A stretch of 64,000 nucleotides of DNA from Trichoplusia ni (GCF_003590095.1 NC_039483.1:558001-622000); one strand, 5' to 3'. Positions 12,464 through 24,290 are shown, numbered from the stretch's first letter. Notes: generated from the letters alone by a model not told the origin. Translations and numbers: made by a program.

Positions 12464-12544
12464 GCCCTTAGCACAACCGTGTACCCAAGAACGTACCATG
12501 CTGTAATTACAGTCGCTTGTAGTCCCTTTACGACCCTTTTGAAG
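12464..12544 (+). CDS. Candidate internal exon (weak)
   Basis: Acceptor GGTTTTCTTAG, then 27 open codons (ALSTTVYPRTYHAVITVACS and on), then donor GAAG|GTAAAA; an alternative donor CCAA|GTAAGT lies at 12578/12579. Codon third positions are richer in G/C than the surroundings. The phase (0 to 0) is compatible with the candidate exon at 13623. Confidence 0.25.
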
Positions 12545-12644
12545 GTAAAAGAAGCCCTATATCAAGTACACGTACCAAGTAAGTATTTAAGGTATTTATT
12601 GAAAGAGTTAAAATTGTGTTTCACTTCAGAATGCATGTTTAGCC

Positions 12645-12765
12645 GGATGGTTGGTACTGTGCGCGACGTGTCGCAGGTTCGATCCTTGCGTAGAACAAGC
12701 GTTTGTGTTTTCCACGTATTGTTGTCCCGAGCCTGGCTTTGTACATTTGATTTAAATGATGGTGA
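12645..12765 (+). mobile_element. SINE family A fragment
   Basis: GCGCGACGTGTCGCAGGTTC then GATCC (box B), followed by ACAAGCGTTTGTG and GAGCCTGGCTTTGTACATTT. It abuts the tail of the reverse-oriented LINE at 12783. A 155-residue open frame that crosses this junction is a chimera of repeats. Confidence 0.5.
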
Positions 12766-12782
12766 AAATATTATTATTATTA

Positions 12783-12927
12783 CTAGCCTGGAATGTCCCA
12801 CTGCTGGGCAAAGGCCTCCCCACTCTTCTTCCACTTGTCTCTCTCAAGAGCCGCGAGTGACAAGTTCGGTAAGAACGAATCCAGGTCATCCCGCCATCTC
12901 CATCTGGGTCTGCCTCGCTGACGTCGG
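12783..12927 (-). mobile_element. LINE reverse transcriptase C-terminal remnant
   Basis: Minus-strand translation gives GRPRWRWRDDLDSF, then LERDKWKKSGEAFAQQWDI and a stop at 12783-12785, followed by a (TAA)n tail at 12768-12782. The GRP.WRDDLD...RD.W...GEAFAQQWD signature is the end of the single ORF of a common lepidopteran non-LTR element. It is 5'-truncated. Only about 48 codons remain, but they are uninterrupted, so the insertion is fairly young. Confidence 0.7.
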
Positions 12928-13622
12928 TTTTGTGAAAATAACTTAGATATAAATGTGTGCACTGTGCAAATTTAGCCTAAGTTGATGACTACGAAGAATT
13001 AAAACACAAGAAAAAAAAACCCTAAATAATTTATTAGTTAAGGCGGATAAACGTAACATTCATAATATCATGATTTTTTAGATTGTTTGTATTATTAGAC
13101 AGTTACAGAACTGTTTTTAATAAATTAGTTTGTTTGATGTTCATTGAAAACTATTTAGGCCATTTTTGGCATCACATGCATTTCCCTTATTTTGCCTTTG
13201 TGATAGAATCCCATTCAAATCCTTTCATGATCGTTATTTTCATTCGCATTCCATACTCACCCAAAAAACTTTGCTTATAAGACTTCTTACAAAGCTAACA
13301 ACCTAAAGAAAATAGCTCAAATTACTATAATTAAATTAACGTCAACGTAGAAATATGAAAGAGACTGACAACATGGTACAAGCAGTATGACGTACACGAC
13401 ATTATCATTATGACGTTCTTAAAAATAATGTGTCAACAGCCTAAGATATGACGCATGTCCATATTAACATAGACCAAGTGTTTACAAAGATCTTTATCGA
13501 AAATAAATTGAATTTGACCTTAGGGTGTTCTTGAAAGTACCTTATAATGATTGACGCGTATGACGTAGGTGTTCGACTAAAGCCTTTGCAATGCGAGGTA
13601 TGACAGGATTTTTTAATATTAG

Positions 13623-13853
13623 TTTGGTCTCCAAGCTACTACCACAACCCAACTCATAGCATTGAAGGCAAAAAAAGAGGAAGTGAAAAGCGGTCCTTTC
13701 TTCTCCAAAGCAGGCGAAGAAGGCGGCAGAAAAAAAACCCTTCAGTTTTCCCCCTGGGCGTCGTCAGAACCACGTGATGACTGCTGTTCGTTATTTTTCG
13801 TAACTCTGATCAACATCATCCTAACCTTATTCAATGTCATAGTACAAAATTAA
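13623..13853 (+). CDS. Candidate terminal exon, 76 codons (weak to moderate)
   Basis: Acceptor TTTTTTAATATTAG, then an open frame to TAA at 13851-13853. The frame has marked G/C-ending codons (TTC, GGC, ATC, AAC, ACC) unlike the AT-rich neighbourhood. The peptide is Lys/Glu-rich, then VKSGPFFSKAGEEGG and SPWASSEPRDDCC, ending in a hydrophobic tail (LFFVTLINIILTLFNVIV) that could anchor in a membrane. I do not recognise a family. It could also be a remnant of an unrecognised element. Confidence 0.28.
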   Translation, partial: FGLQATTTTQLIALKAKKEEVKSGPFFSKAGEEGGRKKTLQFSPWASSEPRDDCCSLFFVTLINIILTLFNVIVQN

Positions 13854-14441
13854 AGAGAATTATTTTTTTAAACCAATGAACTGCTGTGCTTTCTGCCAAA
13901 AGTAAAAGTTTGTGAATGCATCAATTTTTATGGAGCTTCATTTTTTCTTAAGAAAACACATGTGATTTTATTTCACGTACACAAAAGAAGTTCCCTTCAC
14001 AAAATTCAGCATTTTTTTTTCACTTAGATCCTTACCTATTTCTGTAATATGAACGATATTGGGAAACTGTTTTTACCCTATTTTGGGGCTATCGTCAGGA
14101 AAAAACTGATTGGCCGATAATACGTGTCGATTTAGCATTGGTCCTATCTTGTATTAGGGAAAGGCAAAATGTGTGGCTTAAGTTTAAAGCGACTACTTAC
14201 TATTAGGACTTTTTACTGTTCTATTTTTCATGAGGAACAATCTGATGGTAGAGGGAAGGATGGATAGACAGCGGCGCCTCAATAATAGGGTAAGTTTTTA
14301 TGCTTTGGTCAGGGATCCTTGAAAAACTATATCAAATTAAAAGGCATTTATTCAAATTATGCTAAGTAGGAAGCACTTTTCGAAGGTCAAAATATATTGG
14401 AAAACACACACTTTCGCCTACCCTTCACGTAATAATCTTCT

Positions 14442-14705
14442 AATATATAAAATTTCTGTGTCACGATGTTGGTTACCGTACTCCTCCGAAACGGCTTAAC
14501 CGATTTTTACCAAATTTTACAATGTGCGTATTCATTAGGTCTGAGAATCGGCTAACATTTATTTTTCATACCCCTAAATGATAAGGGTTACTCACACTAT
14601 TCTTTTTTAACGATATTTTTTTATAATGCGGCATTAAAAATTCATACATCTAGAAGTTTTTTATTAGGCAAAACAACGTTTGCTGGGTCAGCTAATAGTA
14701 TATCT
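14442..14705 (+). repeat. Dispersed repeat ending in GGGTCAGCTAATAG
   Basis: TCTAATATATAAAATTTCTG, CTCCTCCGAAACGGCTTAAC, then AACAACGTTTGCTGGGTCAG. This is a common lepidopteran repeat tail (recalled). No coding frame. Confidence 0.5.
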
Positions 14706-15742
14706 CACGCTATTGACTTGCGCCACCCCAAGGGTCTCTGGAAATGGCAGTTAATAGATAAACACGACTCCTTCGATACGTTTCATTGCTTCCGTGTCAG
14801 ATGCTTCACATGTTCACGTTGTAACGCGTTTGTATCTGACTCGCAGATAATTAAGCTTTTGAACAATTTTGATTGGCGTTTGGATTAATTAAACTGAAGA
14901 TGTAGAGGCATTCATGTAACAATATGTTTTTTTTACACTTAATTGCTTTAAGGTTTTAAATATTAAAAAAGTATGATCAATATAATATCATGTTTTTTTT
15001 TTATAAAACGTATGAGGACAAAAATGAAGCAATTAAAAATAACGTGATTTTGTAAAGAGACAACAATTTACTAATTACTCGCCCTTGGAATTTATTATTT
15101 AGAAAAATTCTATTTAAACACTTTTATTTTTAAATACAGATTGATGTCGTTGCTAGGCAATGCATACTCAATAACATTTTGTCGCCATGTTCACACCCTT
15201 TCAATAAGTAAGGACCTACTAATAAGTCGGACGTCTTAATACATTTTGCGTTCGTGGAAGCGAGACGGCAAACATTCACATACATAGTTCCGACTCTGTC
15301 TATAGCAGGTGGTAATAGGCCCTTTAGGAAAATGTTTATTCCTACGAAATGTTTTAGCTGAAGGATAAGATTACACCAATCTGCGTAATAGCTAATATCG
15401 AATAAATATTTTGCCTTCCGAGCCATTTAAAGGTCAGCAGACCATATCTTTTCTGGTTGTTTTGTTCAGGCTAAGTCTTTTATTGCAGAAGTGTCTTGTA
15501 CATAATTATTGACTTTCTTTCATTTTTCCTCAAAATTTTTGCAAAATTCTCGGCATCTTGAATCTGGCTTACACTAGATTGGGTTTAATATCAGCCAATT
15601 CGGTCGTATAAATGATAGTTCTCACCAGAAATTTGGTTGAGATTTTTTAGTTTAAAGTTTACACGTAATTTTATGAAAAACCGTGTATCGTTAACAGATA
15701 GATACTTAGTTACTTTAACATTTGTAATTGAATATTAGTTAT

Positions 15743-16129
15743 TATACACCGTGATTTTTTAGTCGTCTTACAAAAGCAGCCCAGTCCATGTATCCAATGA
15801 CTTGAATACGTTCATGATAAAAAAATAGGTATATATGAGCTATGAATAAATTTAAAATGCAATTTTTATTCTACATTAATATGCAATTTGTATATTTTTA
15901 GAAACAGCTCTATTGCGAGCGCGGTCCGAGAGTTGTAACAATAGTGAGGGGCGCGGGCGGTGGCATTTTTATCATTTTTAAGAGTATATTTCAGATTTCT
16001 CTTATTTAATTTTTCTTCGTACTTATTATCTTAGTTGATGATAAAAAAAAAATCGCGCCTAGGGGTATTTTACGTCGGATACATGAACTGGGCTCCTTTT
16101 GTAAGACGACTAAAAAATCACCGTGTATA
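15743..16129. mobile_element. TIR MITE (CACCGTG family), copy 2
   Basis: Same ends as 6758-7076 (CACCGTG at 15747-15753 and 16119-16125) and the same GATGATAAAAAAA core. It carries roughly 65 extra bases containing AACAGCTCTATTGCGAGCGC, which copy 1 lacks. Flanked by TATA on both sides. Confidence 0.75.
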
Positions 16130-16865
16130 TTAAAAAATAACTAGCAAATAAGAAACGAAATTATCCTGACAAGTTACAAATTATTCATGTGAATTACAAA
16201 TAACGTGCATACGGACTACATTAATTGATAATAATAACGTCGGCATTGCGTCGAATTGTTTATTAATTTCCAATTAGAAACTGTAACAAAATAATTCGAT
16301 CTTTTGAAATGTGAAAATCTAACTGTCAAAGTTAATTGGACCCTAAAGTACAGTTGTCACGAAAAGTTAGTCTACGCATGTATGCGAGTTATAACATTAA
16401 TTATTAATTTAATAAATATGTCAAATTGGTTTGTAGAAGTTTCAGTGTTTTGATTTATAAACTGATTTTCGGGAGCATAAGATTTTGAACATAACTAAAA
16501 TAAAGAAGACGTGATGGCTTTGGCAGTACGGTTTGGATTTATATAAACGAGGTGCAGGTTCCATTATCTGCCCACCAGCAACAGCTAGTAGACAAAAGTA
16601 AACGACTCTAAGTAACTAAATCACGTCTTAATTTTTAGTCCTTAAAGTAAACGAAAGATAATGATGTTACAAAGAAGGTTCTCATTTCATTACACGTGTT
16701 ACCTGGCCTAGACAAGAAATAACAGTTTACTTTCATGTCCTAATTAGTGTTAATTACTGGTTACTTGAACCTAGTTAGTTCATTATGGTTAGCACAAGCT
16801 CTTCCTTAAGAACTTCTGTTTTCTTCTACCTCACACTTTTACACTTTGGAACCGCGCAACTAGAG

Positions 16866-16940
16866 TCATCCTTGTAACGTTTTGGAAATGCCTGGAAAAC
16901 GGCCTACTTGCAATAAAAGCTTATGATTTTGATAACTAAT
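16866..16940 (+). repeat. LINE-type 3' tail (GCCTGGAAAACGGCCTA)
   Basis: CTTGTAACGTTTTGGAAATG, GCCTGGAAAACGGCCTACTT, then AATAAAAGC and TTATGATTTTGAT. The same block occurs at 33464-33538. Confidence 0.5.
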
Positions 16941-17249
16941 AATAGTGAAAACTGCAAGTACTTAATGCAGGAGGAATCAGCGCTGTGAGAGCGAGATCGC
17001 GCAATTTTGCGATTTTTGATGTCTCGCTTTTACAATGGCAAAAATCCTACTTAAGAATTATCAGTATAAAAAGACGGAAACCATAAAAATTGTACGAAGA
17101 ATGTTCATCAAGAAATTTGACAAAATTGTTCCATCACATTTATGACCATTTGTTGCTAAACTTTGACTATTACTCTGATTTTTATCTGTCATAAACGCAA
17201 CAAATAAACGTCATCATCGTTACTCTATAAAAAATTACAGTCTAGCTGT

Positions 17250-17300
17250 TACGGTTTGTGAGATACAGCCTGGAGGCAGGTGGACGTACGGACAGCGGAT
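17250..17300 (-). repeat. GGGTTCCGTACCC-family fragment
   Basis: TGAGATACAGCCTGGAGGCA and GGACGTACGGACAGCGGA are the reverse complement of the family's CTGTC..CCAGGCTGTATCTCA region. Confidence 0.45.
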
Positions 17301-17439
17301 TAAACGACCTAATTGGATTTGTAGTACATTTTAGCCTCTGCGTTCGGAAGCTAAAAAACAGAAACCCTTTGACCACAAATAAAAAAAACCCTTCCACATT
17401 TTCGTTCACCACATGTTCAATTGATTCCTTTTTCGAAAA

Positions 17440-17660
17440 AGTACGTTGAAACGGTTCATTCGTCCACTCTGTGGTTAATATCGTACAGCGTAATATGGCG
17501 GAGAGTCGACCGCGGGCTAATCCGACTTGTGACGTCACACTGGCCGCCAAATTGCCCAGAAAACCGACCACACTCGCATATGGCAAATGTTTTCGTTTAT
17601 ACAGCCTGTGTTTTCGATTTATGAGTTCGTATCGTTTGGTCATTTGTTACGACTGGTTGG
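17440..17660. promoter_or_regulatory. CpG-dense island with CRE and YY1/Pho-like site
   Basis: By my count there are about 21 CpG in roughly 215 bases, far above the surroundings. It holds TGACGTCA (17530-17537), the AATATGGCGGAG block typical of YY1/Pho sites, and GTCGACCGCGGG. Both strands are open over much of it because stops are rare in CpG-rich DNA, so the 133-residue minus-strand frame is not by itself evidence of a gene. No splice pair convinced me. Confidence 0.35.
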
Positions 17661-17669
17661 CTCTCGCAG

Positions 17670-19480
17670 CTTTTGAAATTGGTTTGAAATAAGAACTGTA
17701 AAACGAATTTCGAATACGAATGTTATCATGTATAAACAGAATTAACAGATGCAATGCGCAAATCATAAAAAAGATATTCTTTTCTAAACTTTAAAAAATG
17801 ACGCATTTTTTTTAATGTTGTACTCTAAGTAGACTTTGAACTCTTAAGTTTATGTATCCAACAAATATTATGTAAGATATATGAGTGGATCAAATTAGGT
17901 ATCTTAAAGTCAATTTTATAAAAGTAACTTACGAGTATGCCACTGCAGCATAAAAAAAAACATCTAACGAAACAAAATAAAGCGATTAAGTAAAAGATCC
18001 TTAGAAATTTAAAATTGAAAAACGCTTAATTTCTTTTAAATATCAATACAAACGAGTATCGGATATTAGAGATTTATCGCGGGATTACTCGCGTACGTAT
18101 CAGGGACACTTAGAGGCAGGTGTACCTGACTGTACCCAGTGGTGTACTGGAAATTACGTCATCGTAAAGCTGGTATACCCGAACACCAGCTTTATAATGA
18201 TTTAATTTCCTGTGCGAGATAATTAAATACGTGGTCCGGTAACCGATTTAAGTAATTTTGGTTAAAGGTAAAATGCACATTCGATCCTGTTTCTATACCC
18301 ATGGTGTGTATCTCATAGAATTGTTACAGCTAGAGAATTTTTATTTTCATGTATTTTTTTCCACACCCTTGTAATCTTAAGACCCGCTGCCGCTGAGCGC
18401 TGCCCTTTCGACGTGACCCATACGCTCCCAAAAGAATCCCATTATAAAAAACTAATAATCACATAAGTTTAAAAATGTAACTCATTAGTTTTTTAAAACA
18501 AATAATGACAAAATTATTTCCCGGCAATAAACGATACATTTAAATACGCAAGCTCATTTACTCGTGCAATTATCAGATTATTCAATTAATTCGGTAAATT
18601 ACACAAAACGTATGGGATTAACAGATAACACTGCATTAGCTGATGTCAACTCATCGCCCAATACGAACATGCAATATCCATTAAGGTTACATTCAGACTA
18701 GAGAAGGTTCCATGTTAAAATTAATTGAACTTGTATAAAAAAATTCCTTAATACTAGGGGTCCACTTGTATTTGAATTCGATTCAAAAAACTTTACTGTT
18801 AAGCTCAGGCTAACTGCTTGTACCTTACAATAATAAGAATTTGTCGAATCGTCTTCTTAAAGAAACATGATTGCATTTTTTGAGTGTGCCAAGTTAAATG
18901 TTATAATCAATGGTTTATTTGAAAAAAAATAAAGCTGCAAGAACATAATAAGTATTAATATTTGAAAAATCTATCATCTTATCAGATGTTTTTCAAGTAG
19001 TAACGAGGCAATAAAATCTGTTTTAATATCGATAAGATAATATTCTCTTTTTAATAATAGTTAATCTTCAGCGGCGAAACATAAAAGGCGAGTTATCTTT
19101 TTCATTTCAGCATGAGGTAAAAGTTTACAAAAATATTATAAAAACAAAAACCAAAAGTATAGGATCAAATCTGCTACCATTTCTTCTTTCTTTTGTATTT
19201 TTTATATATTTTAATAACAATAGTGAGCCTACTTCAAGTTATAAAATAAGCACCGAAAACCCTGACCGATCTTGGAAGGACGTATAAATGACTTGCCGGA
19301 CTAAAAAACTAGGTATTCACATAACACACAACAAAATGCATTTCTTTAGCACAGGATTAATGACAAATGTTCTCCACTCTATGAAAATTAATTGTACAAA
19401 TTAGTGATTGGTAATCGGTGATTTTTTATAAAAATATTTACAAGTTCTTAATCATTTTACGTACAAGTATAATCCATCAA
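17670..19480. other. No gene seen; small palindromes
   Basis: CAGGTGTACCTG (18118-18129) and AAAGCTGGT...ACCAGCTTT (about 18167-18194) are local inverted repeats. On the minus strand a 10-base block at about 17937-17946 is bracketed by TTTTATGCTGCAG and GTAAGTTA. Confidence 0.4.
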
Positions 19481-19484
19481 ATAA

Positions 19485-19610
19485 TTGGATGTGTTAGATA
19501 CATACGAAAAGAAGGGACACACCGCTACGCGCCGTCTATTGCGCCACCTTGGTTGCACAACCGATACAAGAAGGGGTAAAAGAGGCCTACTACCATGTTT
19601 CAAAGTAACA
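19485..19610. repeat. Short hairpin element, degraded
   Basis: GAAGGGACACACCGCTACGC and GCGCCACCTTGGTTGCACAA, then CCTACTACCATGTTTCAAAG as the outer end. A 64-residue frame here is a by-product. Confidence 0.4.
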
Positions 19611-19975
19611 CCACTTAAAAACAATGAAACCGTGATACAAAGAGGTTTTATTTATCACAATATTAAATGTTTGAAGTGACGCCTAGCTGGCAAAATATAA
19701 AATACTCTTTTGTTTTCATAGCTTCAAAAAAAGAACATAAAAATGAAAATAATTTCCACAATTTTGTATGAACAAAGCCTTATTGACGGTTACGTGGTCG
19801 GCTATGATAGCCGACTAACGCGACTTGTATTGTTTTCATTGCCGGATTAAAGTGGATATTCATTCAGAGAGACATTACCAATAAATATATGGCATTTTGC
19901 TTTTTGGTCATTTTCATATAACGATTATTGTGAAGAGCTTTACTTTTGGATAAATTTTGATACTGGTTTTAAGGT

Positions 19976-20230
19976 TTCTGTACCTAAGTACAGAATTGTA
20001 TGTCTATATCTACCACGGGACTGTATCTCATGAACCGTAATAGGTAGAAGTTGAAATTGCCACAGATTATAAATTTATGTTGCTGCAATAAAAAAAGCGG
20101 GGTTAAGCTGGGTGGACCAACTTTTTTTGCAAATTTGTTGCACACCGCGCATGGTTTCGATTATTTTATGCTTCTGGGTCATCAACTGCTACTTAGCCAG
20201 CGCGTTGGTCAGATTAATTGTTTTTCCATG
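19976..20230 (+). repeat. GGGTTCCGTACCC-family repeat
   Basis: CTGTATCTCATGAACCGTAA, ATTTATGTTGCTGCAATAAA, then GGGGTTAAGCTGGGTGGACC before a T-run. I recall full copies of this family carrying a segment resembling the 5S rRNA internal promoter; only a remnant of it would be here. Confidence 0.45.
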
Positions 20231-20387
20231 TACTTGTGAATTGTTTTAATACCTCATCATAATATTAATAATAAAAAAAACAAAAAAACTCACCTCAAAG
20301 CATGATTTATTCATTAAATGTTACTTTGAGGTTACAATAAATAGTTTCAATCACATCAATAGAAATAAAAGTATTCCTTCAATTGTT

Positions 20388-20428
20388 GCAATTGTTTTTC
20401 AAATCAGACCTCTTTGAAAAACAATTGC
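20388..20428. repeat. Perfect 16-bp inverted repeat
   Basis: GCAATTGTTTTTCAAA (20388-20403) and TTTGAAAAACAATTGC (20413-20428), 9-base spacer. Confidence 0.65.
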
Positions 20429-21067
20429 TAACCGCTAAATAAATACTTCACGTGTCGAAGTAATTTTGAAAGATCCAATTTAGAAGTAGTTAAAAGGTAT
20501 GTTCTAATTAAACGTAACTTTCAGAGAGCTCGTGCAACCATTTCTATTAACTGGTTACAATTGCATAGTATATCAAATATTTAATGAAATAAAATGTATT
20601 ATCTTTTATCTACTGTAAAGAATTTATTTATCCATGGAATACTGAATTTTAGGGCTCAATAATCCAATAATAAATCTTGATCTCAGGCCATCTGTCTCTT
20701 CAGCCGTGTCAGATTTAAGTCCTATCGAATTAAGGAACTTACAAATTCTAAAATCTCATTATGCAAATTAGGATACTACTTGGATACCATTAAAGTAAAG
20801 AGTGAGCGAATCAAGGGAGTGCCTTGCCTTAGCGGAGAAAATTTGAACACTAAAACGTACCAAAAAGTTTTAGACTTAGAAGAAGTAACTGTGCCTGAAT
20901 AAAACAATCACTAGATAACTGTCTCATATGTAACATATGATTTTGTTCTATGACAGGCTTTAAATCTAGCTTTTGTGTTGATCAGCCTTCTGGAAACTAG
21001 ACTTCCATCTAAAATTTATTTTTTCCTTCTCTACTGCTGCAAAATCAACACTAAAATCGACTTTTTG

Positions 21068-21300
21068 TAAAGTTAATAATAAATGCGGACAACATCACAT
21101 TCATTGTTCTGAACCCAAAGTAAGTTACTAAAGTACTTGTGTTATGGAATTCAGATACAACGAAGGTACCACAAACACCCAGACCCGAGACAATGTAGAA
21201 ATATGAATTTTTACATTGACCCGACCGGCGATCGAACCCAGGACCTCAAAGCTAGCGACACCTTGAAACCGGTGCGTACGCCACTCGACCACGGAGGTCG
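21068..21300 (-). mobile_element. tRNA-derived SINE (family B)
   Basis: This is the same family as 41686-41925 in reverse orientation: head CTCCGTGGTCGAGTGGCG at 21300-21281 and tail at about 21068. Divergence is low (box B has GGTTCGATCGCC). A 72-residue open frame running antisense through it is a by-product. Confidence 0.75.
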
Positions 21301-22009
21301 TGTTAATGTATATTATAAGGTGATATCAAAGTTAGCACCGTTTTTATCCCTCTGACACATTGAAATATCCATAGGTGTATATCTCAGAATAATGTCATCA
21401 CTAAACTTTGAATATAAAGTGAACCTTTTAATGAAGCATTATTCATTGCTACTGTCTGTATTAAGTCCAAATAAATCAATTTTCTTCATTTCTATTAAAC
21501 TTGTGAAAAGGACATTTTCCGTGTGACGCTATTTTTAGCTGATACCAAGTCTCGATCCCTCATAGCGGTATCAAACTTGTCTACTCGGTTTCGCTACGCT
21601 TGCCTATTTTTTCACATCCATTCCGATATTAGTTTTAGCCATCTATCACGTGATATTTGACAAATATTCAACCTTCAAACTGGATTTTTGGTTGATAGAT
21701 TTTTTTTTATAACAGAAACTTAAAATGTTATTTTTTTATCTTTCAAGGTGTAGGTTAGTACGATATTAAGTTGTGTTATATTATGAGGTATAGGATTAAT
21801 CGATTAACTGATATTGAGCAATTAAAATACAAAAAGAAACTTTATTTTCATAAAACTGCAGACGGTTTTTCAGAGAACACAGAATAATAGGTCATAAAAT
21901 ATATTTTCCGATTACATAAAATTGCTTCACTTCGTATATTACGTAATTTTCATCATTACTAAACAATATAAAATATAACATTAGTTTCATCACATTACAA
22001 ATTAGAGCA

Positions 22010-22040
22010 AAATTATTATGCTAGCTAGGCATAATAATTT
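22010..22040. repeat. 12-bp inverted repeat
   Basis: AAATTATTATGC and GCATAATAATTT around TAGCTAG. Low complexity, so chance is possible. Confidence 0.45.
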
Positions 22041-22454
22041 AGCATAATTTTAGAACGATATTGGACGTTTACAATTCAAATATTGAATTACAGGAAGCCA
22101 AAACATTTCTGTTTATACTATTTTAGCATATGCTTGTTATAGGTTGTTCGAATTTAGAATCGCGTTTAAAATATTATAAGAACATTTGATGGGGATTATC
22201 GTTTTGTTTTTTATTTGTAGTAATACGAGTAGGCTTTCAAATCCATCAAACTTGTTTGATCGTGTACGATGTTACGGTTAAATTTTTCGTCCGTTCGTGG
22301 AACTTCGAGAGTACGTGTGCGATCATGATTCTTAACCTTGAAACAATCTTGAAATAGTTCCAAAAACTCGGAACTTTTGATTCAAACATGAGGTATGATC
22401 CCTATCTATCCCTATCCCTTTAGCATGGTCAGAATATTTTTTTCCTTAACAACT

Positions 22455-22605
22455 AATAACTGATTGTCAGATTTTCTGGTTTCTAAATAACCATAACTAC
22501 TGTCAAAGATGTATCAATAACAGCCGGGATCCACAATTTAACGTGCCTTCCAAAACACGGACGAACTCATGACGTAGACGTTCACCCTTTGACAGACCGA
22601 CCTTG
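22455..22605 (-). repeat. GGAAGCCGACCCCAAC-family, internal fragment
   Basis: TGTCAAAGATGTATCAATAA and CACAATTTAACGTGCCTTCC match 55300-55345. The tail itself is absent. Confidence 0.45.
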
Positions 22606-22639
22606 TAAAGTTTAGCATTACCTTGATCAACTTATGCAA

Positions 22640-22800
22640 TTTAGCATTTTTTTTTGCTATGGCGGGGGAATCCTCATGGACGCCCACTCCCTCGGGGGAG
22701 GAAATGGGTAGTGTCAGACTTTTACTGACTAAACCTGAACCGCCGTGCTACGTCATCCGCGTTTTTGTGTCGGTGTATGGCAATGCGTTGCAATCCTTCA
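22640..22800 (+). repeat. Repeat with GACTTTTACTGACTAAA core
   Basis: GGGTAGTGTCAGACTTTTAC, GACTAAACCTGAACCGCCGT, then GTCATCCGCGTTTTTGTGTC. Related to 32143-32240 and, reversed, to 29000-29300 and 46980-47215. Confidence 0.45.
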
Positions 22801-22859
22801 TACAATGCAGTTGTAGCCTACCCTATAAATGGATATTAATAATCTATTTTTTAAAGTAA

Positions 22860-24095
22860 CATTATTTTAATCTCGTGCGAGTAGTTCTTCACGTATTCTC
22901 ATCATTCTTTATGAACGGCAGACAGGTAAAGGTTCGGTAATGTGGTCATTTACAAAGTGGCGGTGAATGTCAGCTGAATGGCGGGAAAAAGGGAATCGCG
23001 TATCATAGCGCTCTTTGACAGTGAAGGATGAGTACGTGGCGTACGTGGGCCATACATTCTTGATTTGAGACGCGAATACTTGTAAATTACATTTTTTCGC
23101 TGTGGAACTGTTGTTGAAAATAAATGAAGAATGATTTTTTTGTGTAAATTACGTTTTTATAGAAACTTTTCCTGTATTTTTTTAATCATATAAAAACCGG
23201 AAAAGTTTCTTTTAACATTTGCTAGGTTATGGAAAAAAATATTTAATCACGTGTTTTCTCACATATAAATCATTTTAATCTGAGAATAGGTCGTGAGCAT
23301 TTTTTTTGCACTGTGTCCATAAAATTATATTTTCACTTTTTATCACAATATTGTTTCATTTTTAAATGTCTTAAGTAAGCACCTATTTACTTTACATATT
23401 ATGTAAATCTAAAATTCAAAAGCATACCAAATTAACTTTTTGCATGACTTCACTTAAATGCATCATTGGCTTTCCAGTCCATATAACTGGCGGTATGTTC
23501 TCTAAAACCTGTTAATACAGAACATTCTGGAATAGCTTGGATAGCTGCCAATATATCGATTATTGTCTGCTACCAGCTTAGCATAAAGCGCTAGTTATCT
23601 ATATTAGGGCATTGTTCGCATAGATATCGACTCGTACTGACCCGCACGTCTGGTGGTCCTAAGGGACTTGTATTGTATGATGGGTATTCAATGCAATATG
23701 GACTGTATGTAGGTGAATTAGACTTCATTTCTGTACGTCATACTTTTGTTGGAGTTGGCATATAAAGCTGTATAACACAGATAAAACAATTTGTAATTAC
23801 AATTTATATTAACTTGTACACTTGAAAATAAAACAACAAAATCTCTACATAACAAAAAAACATTTCATTCCATTTTCAAACGGCTGAACTCGAACAACAT
23901 CAAACTGTTTAATTGGTCGTAAAAACTAAATGGTTCGACATTTAAAATTTTATGAACATTTTACTAGCCGTTGACTCTTTAAATTAAAAAGAAATCAAGC
24001 GAAGACGAAAGAAAATGTCGGCCGGAAAATTTTGCAAATGGTTTTAATACAAATGAGATATGACATTCGGTTAAAATCTCAGATGTAAGTGATTT
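22860..24095. other. No gene seen; short non-repeat block at 22860-23060
   Basis: 22930-23060 is less AT-rich and holds the E2F-like TGGCGGGAAA. The rest is AT-rich with nothing supported. Confidence 0.35.
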
Positions 24096-24099
24096 GAAA

Positions 24100-24290
24100 G
24101 CAATTCCGGCACGTTGAGAGGCACAATTTAAGGATAATTTTGGGAGCCGCAGGATAAACTGGGATTCGTTTGGATCCCATCCCCTGACGTCACCATAATG
24201 AAATTACAACAAGGAAACCCCTTTTATAAATGGATGGAATTTATTTTGAATGTTTGAGCGGCTCATTCTTGATCGTGACGGATTGTAGAT
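24100..24290 (+). promoter_or_regulatory. Candidate promoter block (CRE then TATA)
   Basis: TGACGTCA at 24185-24192, then TTTTATAAATGG at about 24219, in a non-repeat stretch less AT-rich than its flanks. No exon was recognised downstream. Confidence 0.2.

Noticed and set aside
12479..12946. 155-residue plus-strand frame
   Set aside because: It reads through a candidate exon, a SINE and the antisense of a LINE. The LINE frame on the other strand is the meaningful one.
17242..17643. 133-residue minus-strand frame
   Set aside because: It runs from a CpG island into a dispersed repeat fragment, several frames are open at once, and no domain or splice support was found.
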